A DNA stretch of 6,082 nucleotides, from the NCBI GenBank assembly GCA_900543345.1, contig UQRJ01000186.1, forward strand, positions 1 through 6,082, written 5' to 3'. The position numbers were made by a program, and so were the translations under genes. A model generated the notes under the pieces. The model was not told the origin of the DNA and ran no database searches. It was given only the letters and a program-made list of their open reading frames with translations. How positions within the stretch are numbered: the stretch's first letter is position 1; every line of letters begins with the position of its first letter. The DNA comes from an uncultured Sporolactobacillus sp. Lineage in GTDB: Bacteria > Bacillota > Bacilli > Bacillales > Sporolactobacillaceae. Of this stretch, positions 1 through 6,069 are shown in pieces.

Positions 1-10
1 TAAGAGACAG
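1..10 (+). other. Residual Nextera mosaic-end adapter (3' ten bases)
   Basis: The first ten bases, TAAGAGACAG, are identical to the 3' end of the 19-bp Tn5/Nextera mosaic end AGATGTGTATAAGAGACAG in the orientation expected at the start of a tagmented insert. Ten bases alone could be chance, but the opposite end of the window carries a complete mosaic end plus adapter in the matching outward orientation. I infer that this is untrimmed library adapter, not genome. Confidence 0.8.
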
Positions 11-815
11 GTATAGGGATGTGCTACCATAAGTAAGCAGGAAAGACCTTGTTCAGATATCGCACTGAAAAGACTGAAAGATTCGCTGATTTAAATGATT
101 GCAAAAGGTTTTGCAAGAAGAAAGACAATGCGGCACCGTGTCCTGTTCCGAACGGCGGAGGATGTACTCTGCAATTCGGAAGGGACTTTCGCATGCTTTC
201 CGGTGTTTCGGACGGCCGCCGCGTGTCGGAGAAAGCGGTAAAAATCTGCGACGGCAACAGTCGATCCGCCTGATTAGCACAAAAGCTCCGCCAAGCGATG
301 CTGTTTTGTTTTTTACATCTGCCACTCAAAATGAGTAAATGGCGGCGAAACGAACGCTCCGGCGTCCGGCGCTATTTACTGGATAAGAAAATTGATGAGA
401 AGCAAAAACTTGCAGAATATTCTTTCCATGATCACCGCAGGGGTGCGGCCGATTTGTGTTTGCACCGCCCTGTCCGAGCGGTGCAAGGCGGAATTTCCGC
501 CGCAATAAATCCGGGCGGAAATTTAACGCTTGATGCTCACTCGAGGTGCAAAGCGGTCGAACACTATCATAGCATCTCCCATCTCCGCAGCGAATGTATA
601 GGAAGCCGCATTTCCGACGAAGCTGGTGGTATGTATAGCGGTCCCGTCATGCACCGATCGATGCCGGACGGTTACATACATTTGTAGCAGATGAAACGAA
701 GCGCTAAATCGGCCGATAATCAAGGTATAGAAAAAATAGATCGGCTGATAGACAGTTGGTAGTTACAAGTCACGATCTGAGCAGGTTTCCTTAATTTTTT
801 CCATTTCCACTTGAT
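11..815. other. Gene-less region upstream of codY; no recognisable product
   Basis: About 800 bases without a gene I can support. All six frames hold only short open frames (at most 129 codons). They lack Shine-Dalgarno sequences, are rich in Arg, His, Cys and Ser as expected of out-of-frame reading, and match no family I recognise. In B. subtilis the genes just before codY are xerC(codV)-hslV(clpQ)-hslU(clpY); nothing here resembles the HslU C-terminus, even as a broken remnant. The visible structure is two tandem hairpins (460-486 and 492-523), an imperfect 14-base direct repeat (478-491 and 543-556, 12 of 14 identical) and a 7-base inverted repeat (146-152 with 175-181). No T-box motif, tRNA or familiar riboswitch core was seen. 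No convincing codY promoter was found either; a GATAAT at 715-720 lacks a good -35 hexamer. Confidence 0.6.
460..523. repeat. Two tandem perfect hairpins
   Basis: Hairpin A has arms TTGCACCGC (460-468) and GCGGTGCAA (478-486), 9 bp perfect with a 9-base loop. Hairpin B has arms AATTTCCGCC (492-501) and GGCGGAAATT (514-523), 10 bp perfect with a 12-base loop. Only five bases separate them. Neither is followed by a T-run on either strand, so they are not ordinary intrinsic terminators. The sequence GGCGGAA-T-TTCCGCC at 488-502 offers an alternative pairing that would compete with hairpin B. They could be part of a structured leader, an intergenic repeat unit or a protein site; the function is unknown. 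Confidence 0.6.
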
Positions 816-830
816 CAGGAGGATGTTGAT

Positions 831-1613
831 ATGGCACTTACACTTTTGGAGAAAACGAGAAAAATCAACCACTTATTGCAAGGCGTCAAAACCCAGGTCG
901 ATTTCAATGAGATGGCGCGGACGTTGCGCGATGTCATCCAGACCAATACATTTGTGGTCAGCAGGCGAGGAAAGATTCTCGGCCTGTCGCTGAAATTGGA
1001 ATTTGAGAACGAGCGTGTCCGTGAAATGTTTGAACGAAGGCAATTTCCGGAAGATTATACGCAGAGCCTATTTACCATCACACAGACTTCGCCGAACCTT
1101 GACGTCAACAGCGAGTTTACCGGATTTCCTGTCGAGAACAGGGATCTGTTTGCCAATGGGCTGACAACGATTGTTCCGATTGTCGGCGGCGGCGAACGGC
1201 TGGGTACGCTGATCCTTTCCCGCTTGAACGATCCGTTTACCGATGAGGATCTGATCTTGGCCGAATACGGTGCAACGGTCGTCGGTATGGAAATTCTGCG
1301 TGAGAAAAAAGATGAAGTAGAAGAAGAAGCCCGGGAAAAGGCGATTGTACAGATGGCGATCGGTTCCCTTTCTTATAGCGAACTCGAAGCGATCGAACAT
1401 ATTTTTGAAGAGCTGGACGGAAAAGAAGGCCTGCTTGTGGCCAGTAAGGTTGCCGATCGTGTCGGCATCACTCGTTCGGTCATTGTCAATGCGTTGCGAA
1501 AGTTGGAAAGCGCTGGCGTTATCGAATCACGATCGCTCGGTATGAAGGGAACGTATATCAAAGTGCTGAATGAAAAATTTCTTAATGAATTGAAACGAAT
1601 TAAGGGCGAATAA
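831..1613 (+). CDS. codY: GTP- and branched-chain-amino-acid-sensing global repressor CodY
   Basis: Cytoplasmic DNA-binding regulator that, when loaded with Ile/Leu/Val and GTP, represses amino-acid, nitrogen and motility genes during nutrient plenty. The 260-residue product matches the family length (about 259). The N-terminal GAF domain spans roughly residues 1-155 and includes the near-invariant VVSRRGK (42-48), FPVENRDLF (99-107) and VPIVGGGERLGTLILSRL (115-132). An acidic linker helix follows (158-175). The C-terminal winged helix-turn-helix carries ASKVADRVGITRSVIVNALR (204-223) and SRSLGMKGTYIKVLN (233-247). By alignment from memory with B. subtilis CodY, ligand-pocket residues R61, M65, F71, F98, P99 and V100 are kept as R62, M66, F72, F99, P100 and V101, while M62 is Val63. 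The start is fixed by AGGAGG at 817-822, 8 bases before ATG. It appears monocistronic here: no hslVU lies upstream and a strong terminator follows. Confidence 0.98.
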   Translation: MALTLLEKTRKINHLLQGVKTQVDFNEMARTLRDVIQTNTFVVSRRGKILGLSLKLEFENERVREMFERRQFPEDYTQSLFTITQTSPNLDVNSEFTGFPVENRDLFANGLTTIVPIVGGGERLGTLILSRLNDPFTDEDLILAEYGATVVGMEILREKKDEVEEEAREKAIVQMAIGSLSYSELEAIEHIFEELDGKEGLLVASKVADRVGITRSVIVNALRKLESAGVIESRSLGMKGTYIKVLNEKFLNELKRIKGE

Positions 1614-1633
1614 GGCAAGGGACGGGAATATGG

Positions 1634-1688
1634 CAGCGGGACTTTCGGACGCCACCAAAAGGGCGGATCGAAAGTCCCGCTGTTTTTT
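1634..1688 (+). terminator. Strong intrinsic terminator after codY
   Basis: A perfect 14-bp stem, CAGCGGGACTTTCG (1634-1647) with CGAAAGTCCCGCTG (1669-1682), is followed directly by six T (1683-1688) and further T-rich sequence. The 21-base interval can form an inner CGCC/GGCG helix (1650-1653 with 1662-1665). It begins 20 bases after the codY stop codon and should largely isolate codY transcription from the flagellar operon. Confidence 0.93.
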
Positions 1689-1727
1689 ATTATTTTTCTA
1701 TTTTAGGCTTCATTAAAAATTAATCCG

Positions 1728-1759
1728 GGATTTTTTACGTGATCAATGTTAAAAAATCC
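1728..1759. repeat. Perfect 10-bp inverted repeat, possible operator
   Basis: Arms GGATTTTTTA (1728-1737) and TAAAAAATCC (1750-1759) flank a 12-base spacer containing the palindrome TGATCA (1740-1745). Arm centres are 22 bp apart, about two helical turns, which would suit a dimeric DNA-binding protein. No T-run follows, so a terminator is unlikely. It does not fit the CodY box AATTTTCWGAAAATT. The binding protein is not identifiable from sequence. Confidence 0.5.
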
Positions 1760-1798
1760 AATAAAATGAGTCTTTAAGCCTAATATATATTGAATATC

Positions 1799-1815
1799 TC
1801 CGCTTTGTTAGCGGA
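1799..1815. repeat. Small hairpin in the flgB upstream region
   Basis: TCCGCT (1799-1804) pairs perfectly with AGCGGA (1810-1815) around a 5-base TTGTT loop. It is the only GC-rich structure in the AT-rich stretch before flgB and lies upstream of the proposed promoter. The role is unknown. Confidence 0.35.
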
Positions 1816-1911
1816 TACAGGTAGGAAAAAAGGCAACTAAATGCGGTTTTATTGGTAATATATAGCAATAAATAAGCCATTAGACCCGACTAAATTTGAA
1901 AAGCAGGGGTT

Positions 1912-1926
1912 AATTTTGTCGAAATG
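1912..1926. promoter_or_regulatory. Candidate CodY box before the flagellar promoter
   Basis: AATTTTGTCGAAATG matches the CodY consensus AATTTTCWGAAAATT at 11 of 15 positions. It ends 12 bases before the proposed -35 hexamer of the flgB promoter. Functional CodY sites in Bacillota often carry several mismatches, and in B. subtilis CodY is known to repress the fla/che promoter, so the placement is suggestive. In an AT-rich region a 4-mismatch hit can occur by chance. Confidence 0.35.
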
Positions 1927-1938
1927 AAAAGAATTTCA

Positions 1939-1966
1939 TAGACAGTACGAGAAATATTGATAAAAT
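1939..1966 (+). promoter_or_regulatory. Sigma-A type promoter of the flgB (fla/che) operon
   Basis: The -35 TAGACA (1939-1944) and -10 TAAAAT (1961-1966) each match the consensus at 5 of 6 bases, with a 16-bp spacer and an extended -10 TG (1958-1959). Transcription should start near 1973, leaving a leader of roughly 36 bases before the flgB ATG. The position agrees with the B. subtilis fla/che operon, whose sigma-A promoter lies between codY and flgB. No comparably good sigma-D promoter was found. Confidence 0.7.
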
Positions 1967-2008
1967 ATACATATAACGAATTGAGTAGATCTGAAGAAGG
2001 GAAGCGGG

Positions 2009-2395
2009 ATGATGTTTTCGGTGACACCTACAGCTTTATCCGCGATCGAACGCTCACTGAACGCGTCGATGGCAACGCAAAATACAATTTCGCAAAATAT
2101 TGCCAACATCGACACTCCCGGGTATAAAGCGAAAAAAGTGGTGTTTAACGACACGCTCCAACAAGCACTAAAGGCTCATAAAACGAGTACAAACCAGCTG
2201 GACTTTTCTACTAGTCCGTCCGATTATCGTGTTGTTACCGATACATACGGAACACTGCAAAATAACGGTAATAACGTCGATATCGACCACGAGATGTCCG
2301 AACTGGCCCAAAATCAGTTGCTGTACCAGACGCTGACTCAATCGGCTGCGGACCAATTCAAGCGATTCAATATCGTACTGGGAGGCGCAAACTGA
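2009..2395 (+). CDS. flgB: Flagellar basal-body proximal rod protein FlgB
   Basis: Structural subunit of the proximal rod, exported through the flagellar type III apparatus and assembled with FlgC, FlgF and FlgG above the FliE junction. The 128-residue product shows the N-terminal rod/hook family motif NIANIDTPGYK (30-40) and the FlgB-type C-terminal block GNNVDIDHEMSELAQNQLLY (87-106), ending in a helical tail. The N- and C-terminal helices flank a polar middle, as usual for axial proteins, and there is no cleaved signal peptide. Two adjacent ATG codons (2009 and 2012) are both possible starts. The purine-rich AGAAGGGAAG at 1995-2004 suits either, so the true protein may lack the first Met. 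It is the first gene of the operon, about 36 bases from the predicted transcription start, and its stop overlaps the flgC start. Confidence 0.97.
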   Translation: MMFSVTPTALSAIERSLNASMATQNTISQNIANIDTPGYKAKKVVFNDTLQQALKAHKTSTNQLDFSTSPSDYRVVTDTYGTLQNNGNNVDIDHEMSELAQNQLLYQTLTQSAADQFKRFNIVLGGAN

Positions 2396-2838
2396 TGGGC
2401 ATGTTCGACGGTATGAATATTTCCGCGTCCAATCTGACCGCTCAGCGGCTGCGCATGGACGTCGCTTCGGCAAATGTTGCAAACATGGATACCACCCGGG
2501 CAAGGAGAGTTAACGGGCGGTGGGAGCCATACAGACGGAAAGTGGTTAATCTGAAGACGATCGATTCTTCGTTTGATTCGGTTCTCAAAAAATCACTCGG
2601 CAGCGCCAGCGGCGGTGTAGAAGTTGCATCAATCTCGGAAGATCCGACGGCATTTCCGGAAAAATACGACCCGTCGGATCCGGATGCCGACAACAATGGC
2701 TATGTCCGAGAATCAAATGTCGATCCGCTGAAGGAAATGGTCGATCTGATGGATGCCAACCGTTCGTATGAGGCGGGAGTAACCGCCGTGGATGCTGAGA
2801 AAAACATGCTCTCCAGAGCACTCGATATCGGAAGGTAG
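2395..2838 (+). CDS. flgC: Flagellar basal-body proximal rod protein FlgC
   Basis: Second proximal rod subunit. The product has 147 residues, close to the 150 of B. subtilis. The N-terminal family block is NISASNLTAQRLRMDVASANVANMDTTRARR (8-38, quoted by its ends), followed by EPYRRKVV (44-51). The diagnostic C-terminal block includes YDPSDPDADNNGYVRESNVD (91-110), then a helical segment with MVDLMDANRSYEAGVTA (115-131) and NMLSRALDIGR (137-147). The start ATG shares its A with the flgB TGA (TGATG), which implies translational coupling. GGGAGG (2380-2385) sits 9 bases upstream; the next in-frame ATG (2401) is too far from it. The NVANMDTTRARR stretch differs from the more usual NIANANTTR but keeps the TTR core. 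Confidence 0.97.
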   Translation: MGMFDGMNISASNLTAQRLRMDVASANVANMDTTRARRVNGRWEPYRRKVVNLKTIDSSFDSVLKKSLGSASGGVEVASISEDPTAFPEKYDPSDPDADNNGYVRESNVDPLKEMVDLMDANRSYEAGVTAVDAEKNMLSRALDIGR

Positions 2839-2849
2839 GGTGACAACTT

Positions 2850-3149
2850 ATGGCTATCAATCCGGTTAACTTAAACGCCGGTGCCGCCAGCTCGGCGGTG
2901 ACGCAACAAACGCCGGCGAGCTCCGGTTCGTCTTTTTCCGACGTATTAAAGCAGGCGGTGGATACGGTAAACGATTCGGTGCAGACGGCGGATCAGAAGG
3001 TGACGGACGTGGCAAACGGTTCAAGTAATGAAGACCTACATAACGTAATGATCGCCATGCAAAAAGCGGATGTCATGTTGAGAACTGCCGTTCAGGTCAG
3101 AGACCGGGTGGTCGACGCTTATCAAGAAATTATGAGAATGCAAATCTAG
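2850..3149 (+). CDS. fliE: Flagellar hook-basal body protein FliE
   Basis: Small adaptor that joins the FliF MS ring and export gate to the proximal rod. The 99-residue length is typical (about 100-110). The first 30 residues are a low-complexity Ala/Ser/Thr/Gln segment, expected to be disordered for export. The conserved helical half begins with SFSDVLKQAVDTVND (28-42) and continues with the family signature DLHNVMIAMQKADVMLRTAV (61-80), then QVRDRVVDAYQEIMRMQI (81-98, with the preceding residues helical). The start is supported by AGGGTG (2837-2842), 7 bases upstream and overlapping the flgC stop region. It lies between flgC and fliF exactly as in Bacillus operons. Confidence 0.96.
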   Translation: MAINPVNLNAGAASSAVTQQTPASSGSSFSDVLKQAVDTVNDSVQTADQKVTDVANGSSNEDLHNVMIAMQKADVMLRTAVQVRDRVVDAYQEIMRMQI

Positions 3150-3184
3150 CACCGGTCGGGCGTTGATGCGAACGGAGGATACGG

Positions 3185-4792
3185 ATGAAAAGCAAACTAT
3201 TGGGATGGTATCACCGAGGACGCGATTACTGGAAAGAGCTTCCCAAAAAGAGAAAGATTGTGTCCGTCAGCGTGCTTATCGGTGTCCTGGCAGTCATTTT
3301 ATTAATGATATTGCTTCTGAACGTTAAGCATTATGCCCCCTTATACAGCAATCTTTCGGCCAGCGAAGCGGGACAGATTAAGGAAACGCTGGATAGTCAG
3401 AAGGTTCCTTATAAGCTCTCAAGTGGTGGTACAACGATCAGTGTACCGAAAGATCAAGTAGATAAATTGAAAGTCGAACTGGCTGCACAGGGCATTCCGA
3501 AGACCGGTCAAATCGATTATTCGTTCTTCGGGAAAAACGCTGGCTTCGGTATGACGGACAAGCAGTTCGACGTGTTGCAGCGTGCGGCCATGCAAACCGA
3601 ATTGGCTAATCTGATTTCCAATACCAAAGGCGTCAAATCGGCGAAAGTCATGATTACACTTCCCGAGAACGATGCCTGGGTCAGTCAGAAGGACAACAAA
3701 AGCCGTTCATCGGCATCGATCGTGCTGAATGTCGATCCCGGCGATCAACTGAGTAATGCACAGGTTCGCGGTCTCTATCATTTGGTTGCTAAAAGCGTAC
3801 CGAATTTATCGGAAAGCGACATCGTCATCATGGATCAATATTATAACTATTACGATTTAAAGAGTGACGATGCCGAAAATAATACGGCCACGACCTATAA
3901 ACAGCAACAGCAGATTGTTCGCGATGTGGAAAATAATGTGCAGCGCAGAGTGACCCAGATGCTGACGACGATGATGGGCCAGGGAAAAGTCATGGTTAAT
4001 GTCACGGCCAACGTTGATTTTACCCGGACGAAGGAAAAACAGGATCTTGTCGAGCCGGTCAACCAGCAAACGATGGAAGGTTTGCAAACCAGTACCGAAC
4101 ATATCACGGAAACTTACACCGGCCAGGGGGCGGCCGGCCAGGCCGGAACGGGAACGAACGATGTACCCACCTATCAAAACGGAAATAGTGGAAACGGTAC
4201 GTACCAGAAAGTCGAAGACCGCGTGAACTATGAATTCAATCGCATTCATCGTGAGGTCGTCAACAGTCCTTATAAGGTGACCGACCTGGGCATCCAAGTG
4301 TTGATCGAACCGCCGCGGGCGAACAATAATAATTCGCTCCCGCAGCAGCGTATTAACGACGTGAAGCAAATTCTTAATTCCGTCATTCAGACGTCGATTT
4401 CCGACGGTCAGGGCCAGGAACTCCCGACGAATGCGGTCAATCAGAAAACAGTCGTATCTGTCGGCCGATTGAACGGCCAGTTATCGAATGGCCAGACGGG
4501 CGGATTTAATTGGTGGCCGTGGATTATCGGCGCCCTGGCGATACTGGCGGTCGGCGGATTAGCGACCTGGCTCATCCTGCGGAGACGCAGAAGGCGCCGT
4601 GAAGAAGAGGAAGAAGAAGAAAACGAAGCACTTGCCCGTGAAACCGCCGAACAAGCGGAGGAGTCAAAGGCAACTTTGGAAGGGAACCCCACTCCCGAAC
4701 AAAAGAAATATAATGAACTGGAAAAAATGGCCAGTCAGAAGCCGGAGCAGTTTGTTAAATTGTTGAGAAGCTGGATGGTCGACGATCGCTGA
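3185..4792 (+). CDS. fliF: Flagellar MS-ring protein FliF
   Basis: Membrane protein that oligomerises into the MS ring, the first structure of the flagellar base and the housing of the export gate. The 535 residues match B. subtilis (about 536). In order: a basic N-terminus; TM1 at about 26-47; the YscJ/FliF ring-building region with HYAPLYSNLSASEAGQI (49-65), IPKTGQIDYSFFG (104-116) and the KSAKVMITLPE segment (151-161); the second ring-building domain at about 230-380; a Gly/Asn/Gln-rich loop (about 312-342); TM2 at about 443-465; then a cytoplasmic tail. The tail opens with seven Arg (466-472) followed by seven Glu (473-479) and ends in an amphipathic segment (about 503-535, LEKMASQKPEQFVKLLRSWM within it) that is the family's FliG-docking site. 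The start is set by GGAGG (3174-3178), 6 bases before ATG. fliG follows after 12 bases, with its ribosome-binding site abutting the fliF stop. Confidence 0.98.
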   Translation: MKSKLLGWYHRGRDYWKELPKKRKIVSVSVLIGVLAVILLMILLLNVKHYAPLYSNLSASEAGQIKETLDSQKVPYKLSSGGTTISVPKDQVDKLKVELAAQGIPKTGQIDYSFFGKNAGFGMTDKQFDVLQRAAMQTELANLISNTKGVKSAKVMITLPENDAWVSQKDNKSRSSASIVLNVDPGDQLSNAQVRGLYHLVAKSVPNLSESDIVIMDQYYNYYDLKSDDAENNTATTYKQQQQIVRDVENNVQRRVTQMLTTMMGQGKVMVNVTANVDFTRTKEKQDLVEPVNQQTMEGLQTSTEHITETYTGQGAAGQAGTGTNDVPTYQNGNSGNGTYQKVEDRVNYEFNRIHREVVNSPYKVTDLGIQVLIEPPRANNNNSLPQQRINDVKQILNSVIQTSISDGQGQELPTNAVNQKTVVSVGRLNGQLSNGQTGGFNWWPWIIGALAILAVGGLATWLILRRRRRRREEEEEEENEALARETAEQAEESKATLEGNPTPEQKKYNELEKMASQKPEQFVKLLRSWMVDDR

Positions 4793-4804
4793 GGAGGAAG
4801 AGCC

Positions 4805-5818
4805 ATGGTTGAGCGGAAGAAACTTACCGGCCAGCAAAAGGCCGCCATTCTGATGATTGCACTTGGAACCGAAGTCTCGGCAAATGTTTACAAACATTTG
4901 ACAGAACAAGAAATTGAAGATCTAACATTAGAAATTTCCAATGCCCGCAAGGTCGATTCCGAGATGAAGAAACAAGTTATTGATGAATTTTTCCAAACGG
5001 CTAAGGCTCAGGAATATATTTCTCAAGGCGGCATCGGTTATGCCAAACAGATTCTCGATAAAGCGCTCGGGTCGGAACAGGCCAATGAAATTATCCAGCG
5101 GTTGACCTCGACGTTGCAAGTTCGTCCGTTTGATTTTATGCGCAAGAGCGATCCGCAGCAGATTCTCAATTTTTTGCAAAATGAACATCCCCAAACGATT
5201 GCGCTTGTCCTTTCCTACCTGGAGCCCAATCAGGCGGCAACCGTACTTTCCGGATTGCCGGTAGACAGTCAGGCGGATATCGCCAAGCGCATCGCAACGA
5301 TGGACCGGACGTCGCCTGAAATTATTGCTCAAGTTGAGAAAATACTGGAGAAGAAGATATCCAGTTCTTCGATCAATCAAGATTATACCCAAACCGGCGG
5401 CATCGCTTCGGCGGTGAACGTATTGAACGGCGTTGACCGATCGACGGAAAAGAATATCATTGAACAACTGAAGAAAAAAGATCCCGACCTGGCGGAAGAA
5501 ATCAAGAAGCGTATGTTTGTTTTCGAGGATATCGTCGTTCTGGACGATCGGGCAATTCAGAAAGTACTGCGGGAAAGCGACAACGAAGATCTCGTTCTGG
5601 CGATGAAAACGGCAAGCGACGAAGTCAAAGAAGTGTTGTTTCGCAACATGTCGGAGCGGATGGCCGCCAGTTTCAAAGAAGAACTGCAGTACATGGGTCC
5701 GGTCAGGCTGCATGATGTCGAAGAAGCACAGACGCGCATCGTGAATACGATCCGTAAACTGGAGGACGCCGGCGAAATCGTCATCGCCCGCGGCAAGGGA
5801 GACGATGTCATTGTCTAA
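4805..5818 (+). CDS. fliG: Flagellar motor switch protein FliG
   Basis: C-ring protein that binds the FliF tail and receives torque from the MotA/MotB stators while switching rotation sense with FliM. The product is full length at 337 residues. The N-terminal domain (about 1-100) begins LTGQQKAAILMIALG (7-21) and binds FliF. The middle domain carries the EHPQ motif (127-130), the FliM-contact surface. The linker has Gly-Gly at 198-199. The C-terminal domain has MFVF (237-240) and the torque helix around 260-300. By alignment from memory with E. coli, the charged stator-facing residues K264, R281, D288, D289 and R297 correspond to K268, R285, E292, E293 and R301 at a constant offset, so all charges are kept. 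The start is supported by GGAGG (4793-4797), 7 bases before ATG. The 3' end overlaps fliH by 14 bases. Confidence 0.98.
   Translation: MVERKKLTGQQKAAILMIALGTEVSANVYKHLTEQEIEDLTLEISNARKVDSEMKKQVIDEFFQTAKAQEYISQGGIGYAKQILDKALGSEQANEIIQRLTSTLQVRPFDFMRKSDPQQILNFLQNEHPQTIALVLSYLEPNQAATVLSGLPVDSQADIAKRIATMDRTSPEIIAQVEKILEKKISSSSINQDYTQTGGIASAVNVLNGVDRSTEKNIIEQLKKKDPDLAEEIKKRMFVFEDIVVLDDRAIQKVLRESDNEDLVLAMKTASDEVKEVLFRNMSERMAASFKEELQYMGPVRLHDVEEAQTRIVNTIRKLEDAGEIVIARGKGDDVIV
5795..5801 (+). promoter_or_regulatory. Ribosome-binding site that leaves the fliH start ambiguous
   Basis: AAGGGAG inside the end of fliG is only 3 bases from the ATG at 5805 but 9 bases from an in-frame TTG at 5811. The short gap makes the TTG (product starting M-SNVIKS) a serious alternative to the ATG (MSLSNVIKS). 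An in-frame GTG at 5820 is 18 bases away and less likely. Confidence 0.5.
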
Positions 5819-6035
5819 TGTGATCAAATCGCCGGTGCCAATCAGCAAGCGACGGGTGATCACCCGCCCGGTTGTCGTCGATCCGGAACTCGATGCTTTA
5901 AGATGCCGAGTGGATCAAGCGTCTGCCGACCAGACGATCGAAAAACGGATCGACCGGGCGAAAGCGGAAGCGGCGGCAATTGTCCGAAAAGCCCGGGAAA
6001 AGGCACAAGCGCAGAAACGACAAATGGCTCAAGAG
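5805..6035 (+). CDS. fliH: Flagellar assembly protein FliH, N-terminal fragment (cut by contig end)
   Basis: FliH binds the flagellar export ATPase FliI, holds it in check and brings it to the export gate and C ring. Only the first 77 residues are genomic; the family usually has 200 or more. The fragment begins SLSNVIKSP, typical of Bacillota FliH, and then becomes strongly charged and helical with alternating Lys/Arg/Glu/Ala (about 46-77), as expected for the N-terminal coiled coil. Identification rests on this pattern plus position directly after fliG, as in Bacillus. The frame stays open after 6035 for 12 more codons (LSLIHISEPTRP, stop at 6072), but those codons are sequencing adapter and must not be included. 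The start may be ATG 5805 or TTG 5811. The gene overlaps fliG by 14 bases. Confidence 0.88.
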
Positions 6036-6069
6036 CTGTCTCTTATACACATCTCCGAGCCCACGAGAC
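6036..6069 (+). other. Illumina Nextera read-through adapter (mosaic end + read-2 adapter)
   Basis: CTGTCTCTTATACACATCT (6036-6054) is the complete 19-bp Tn5/Nextera mosaic end in outward orientation. It is followed without mismatch by CCGAGCCCACGAGAC (6055-6069), the Nextera transposase read-2 adapter. This is synthetic library sequence, not genome. It is the known source of the spurious protein tail LSLIHISEPTRP seen in poorly trimmed assemblies. Confidence 0.99.

Noticed and set aside
395..508. Plus-strand 37-codon frame starting MRSKNLQNIL, considered as a leader peptide
   Set aside because: No convincing Shine-Dalgarno, no regulatory codon run, and it ends within hairpin B without an attenuator layout.
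298..687. Plus-strand open frame of 129 codons upstream of codY
   Set aside because: It has no Shine-Dalgarno, is rich in Arg, His and Ser, resembles no family, and runs through both hairpins. It looks like chance.
523..723. Minus-strand open frame of 66 codons (or 52 from an inner ATG at 681), with a segment loosely reminiscent of small spore GerP-type proteins
   Set aside because: No ribosome-binding site precedes either start, the resemblance is only a vague Ser/Ala/Gly-Asp pattern, and I could not match any family motif.
1762..1786. Sigma-D-like promoter: TAAA (1762-1765) and GCCTAATAT (1778-1786)
   Set aside because: The spacing (12-13) is shorter than the usual 14-16 and the -10 deviates from GCCGATAT; too weak to annotate.
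1799..1900. Possible c-di-GMP riboswitch before the flagellar operon
   Set aside because: Short motifs such as ACAGGTAGG caught attention, but the conserved core and helices of the known class I or II riboswitches are absent, and the proposed promoter lies downstream of this stretch.
3857..4369. Minus-strand open frame of 170 codons opposite fliF
   Set aside because: Antisense shadow of fliF with no start signal or recognisable product.
4928..5863. Minus-strand open frame of 311 codons opposite fliG
   Set aside because: It is a shadow of the fliG codon pattern, with Phe/Leu/Arg/Asp-rich composition and no family resemblance; fliG on the plus strand is certain.
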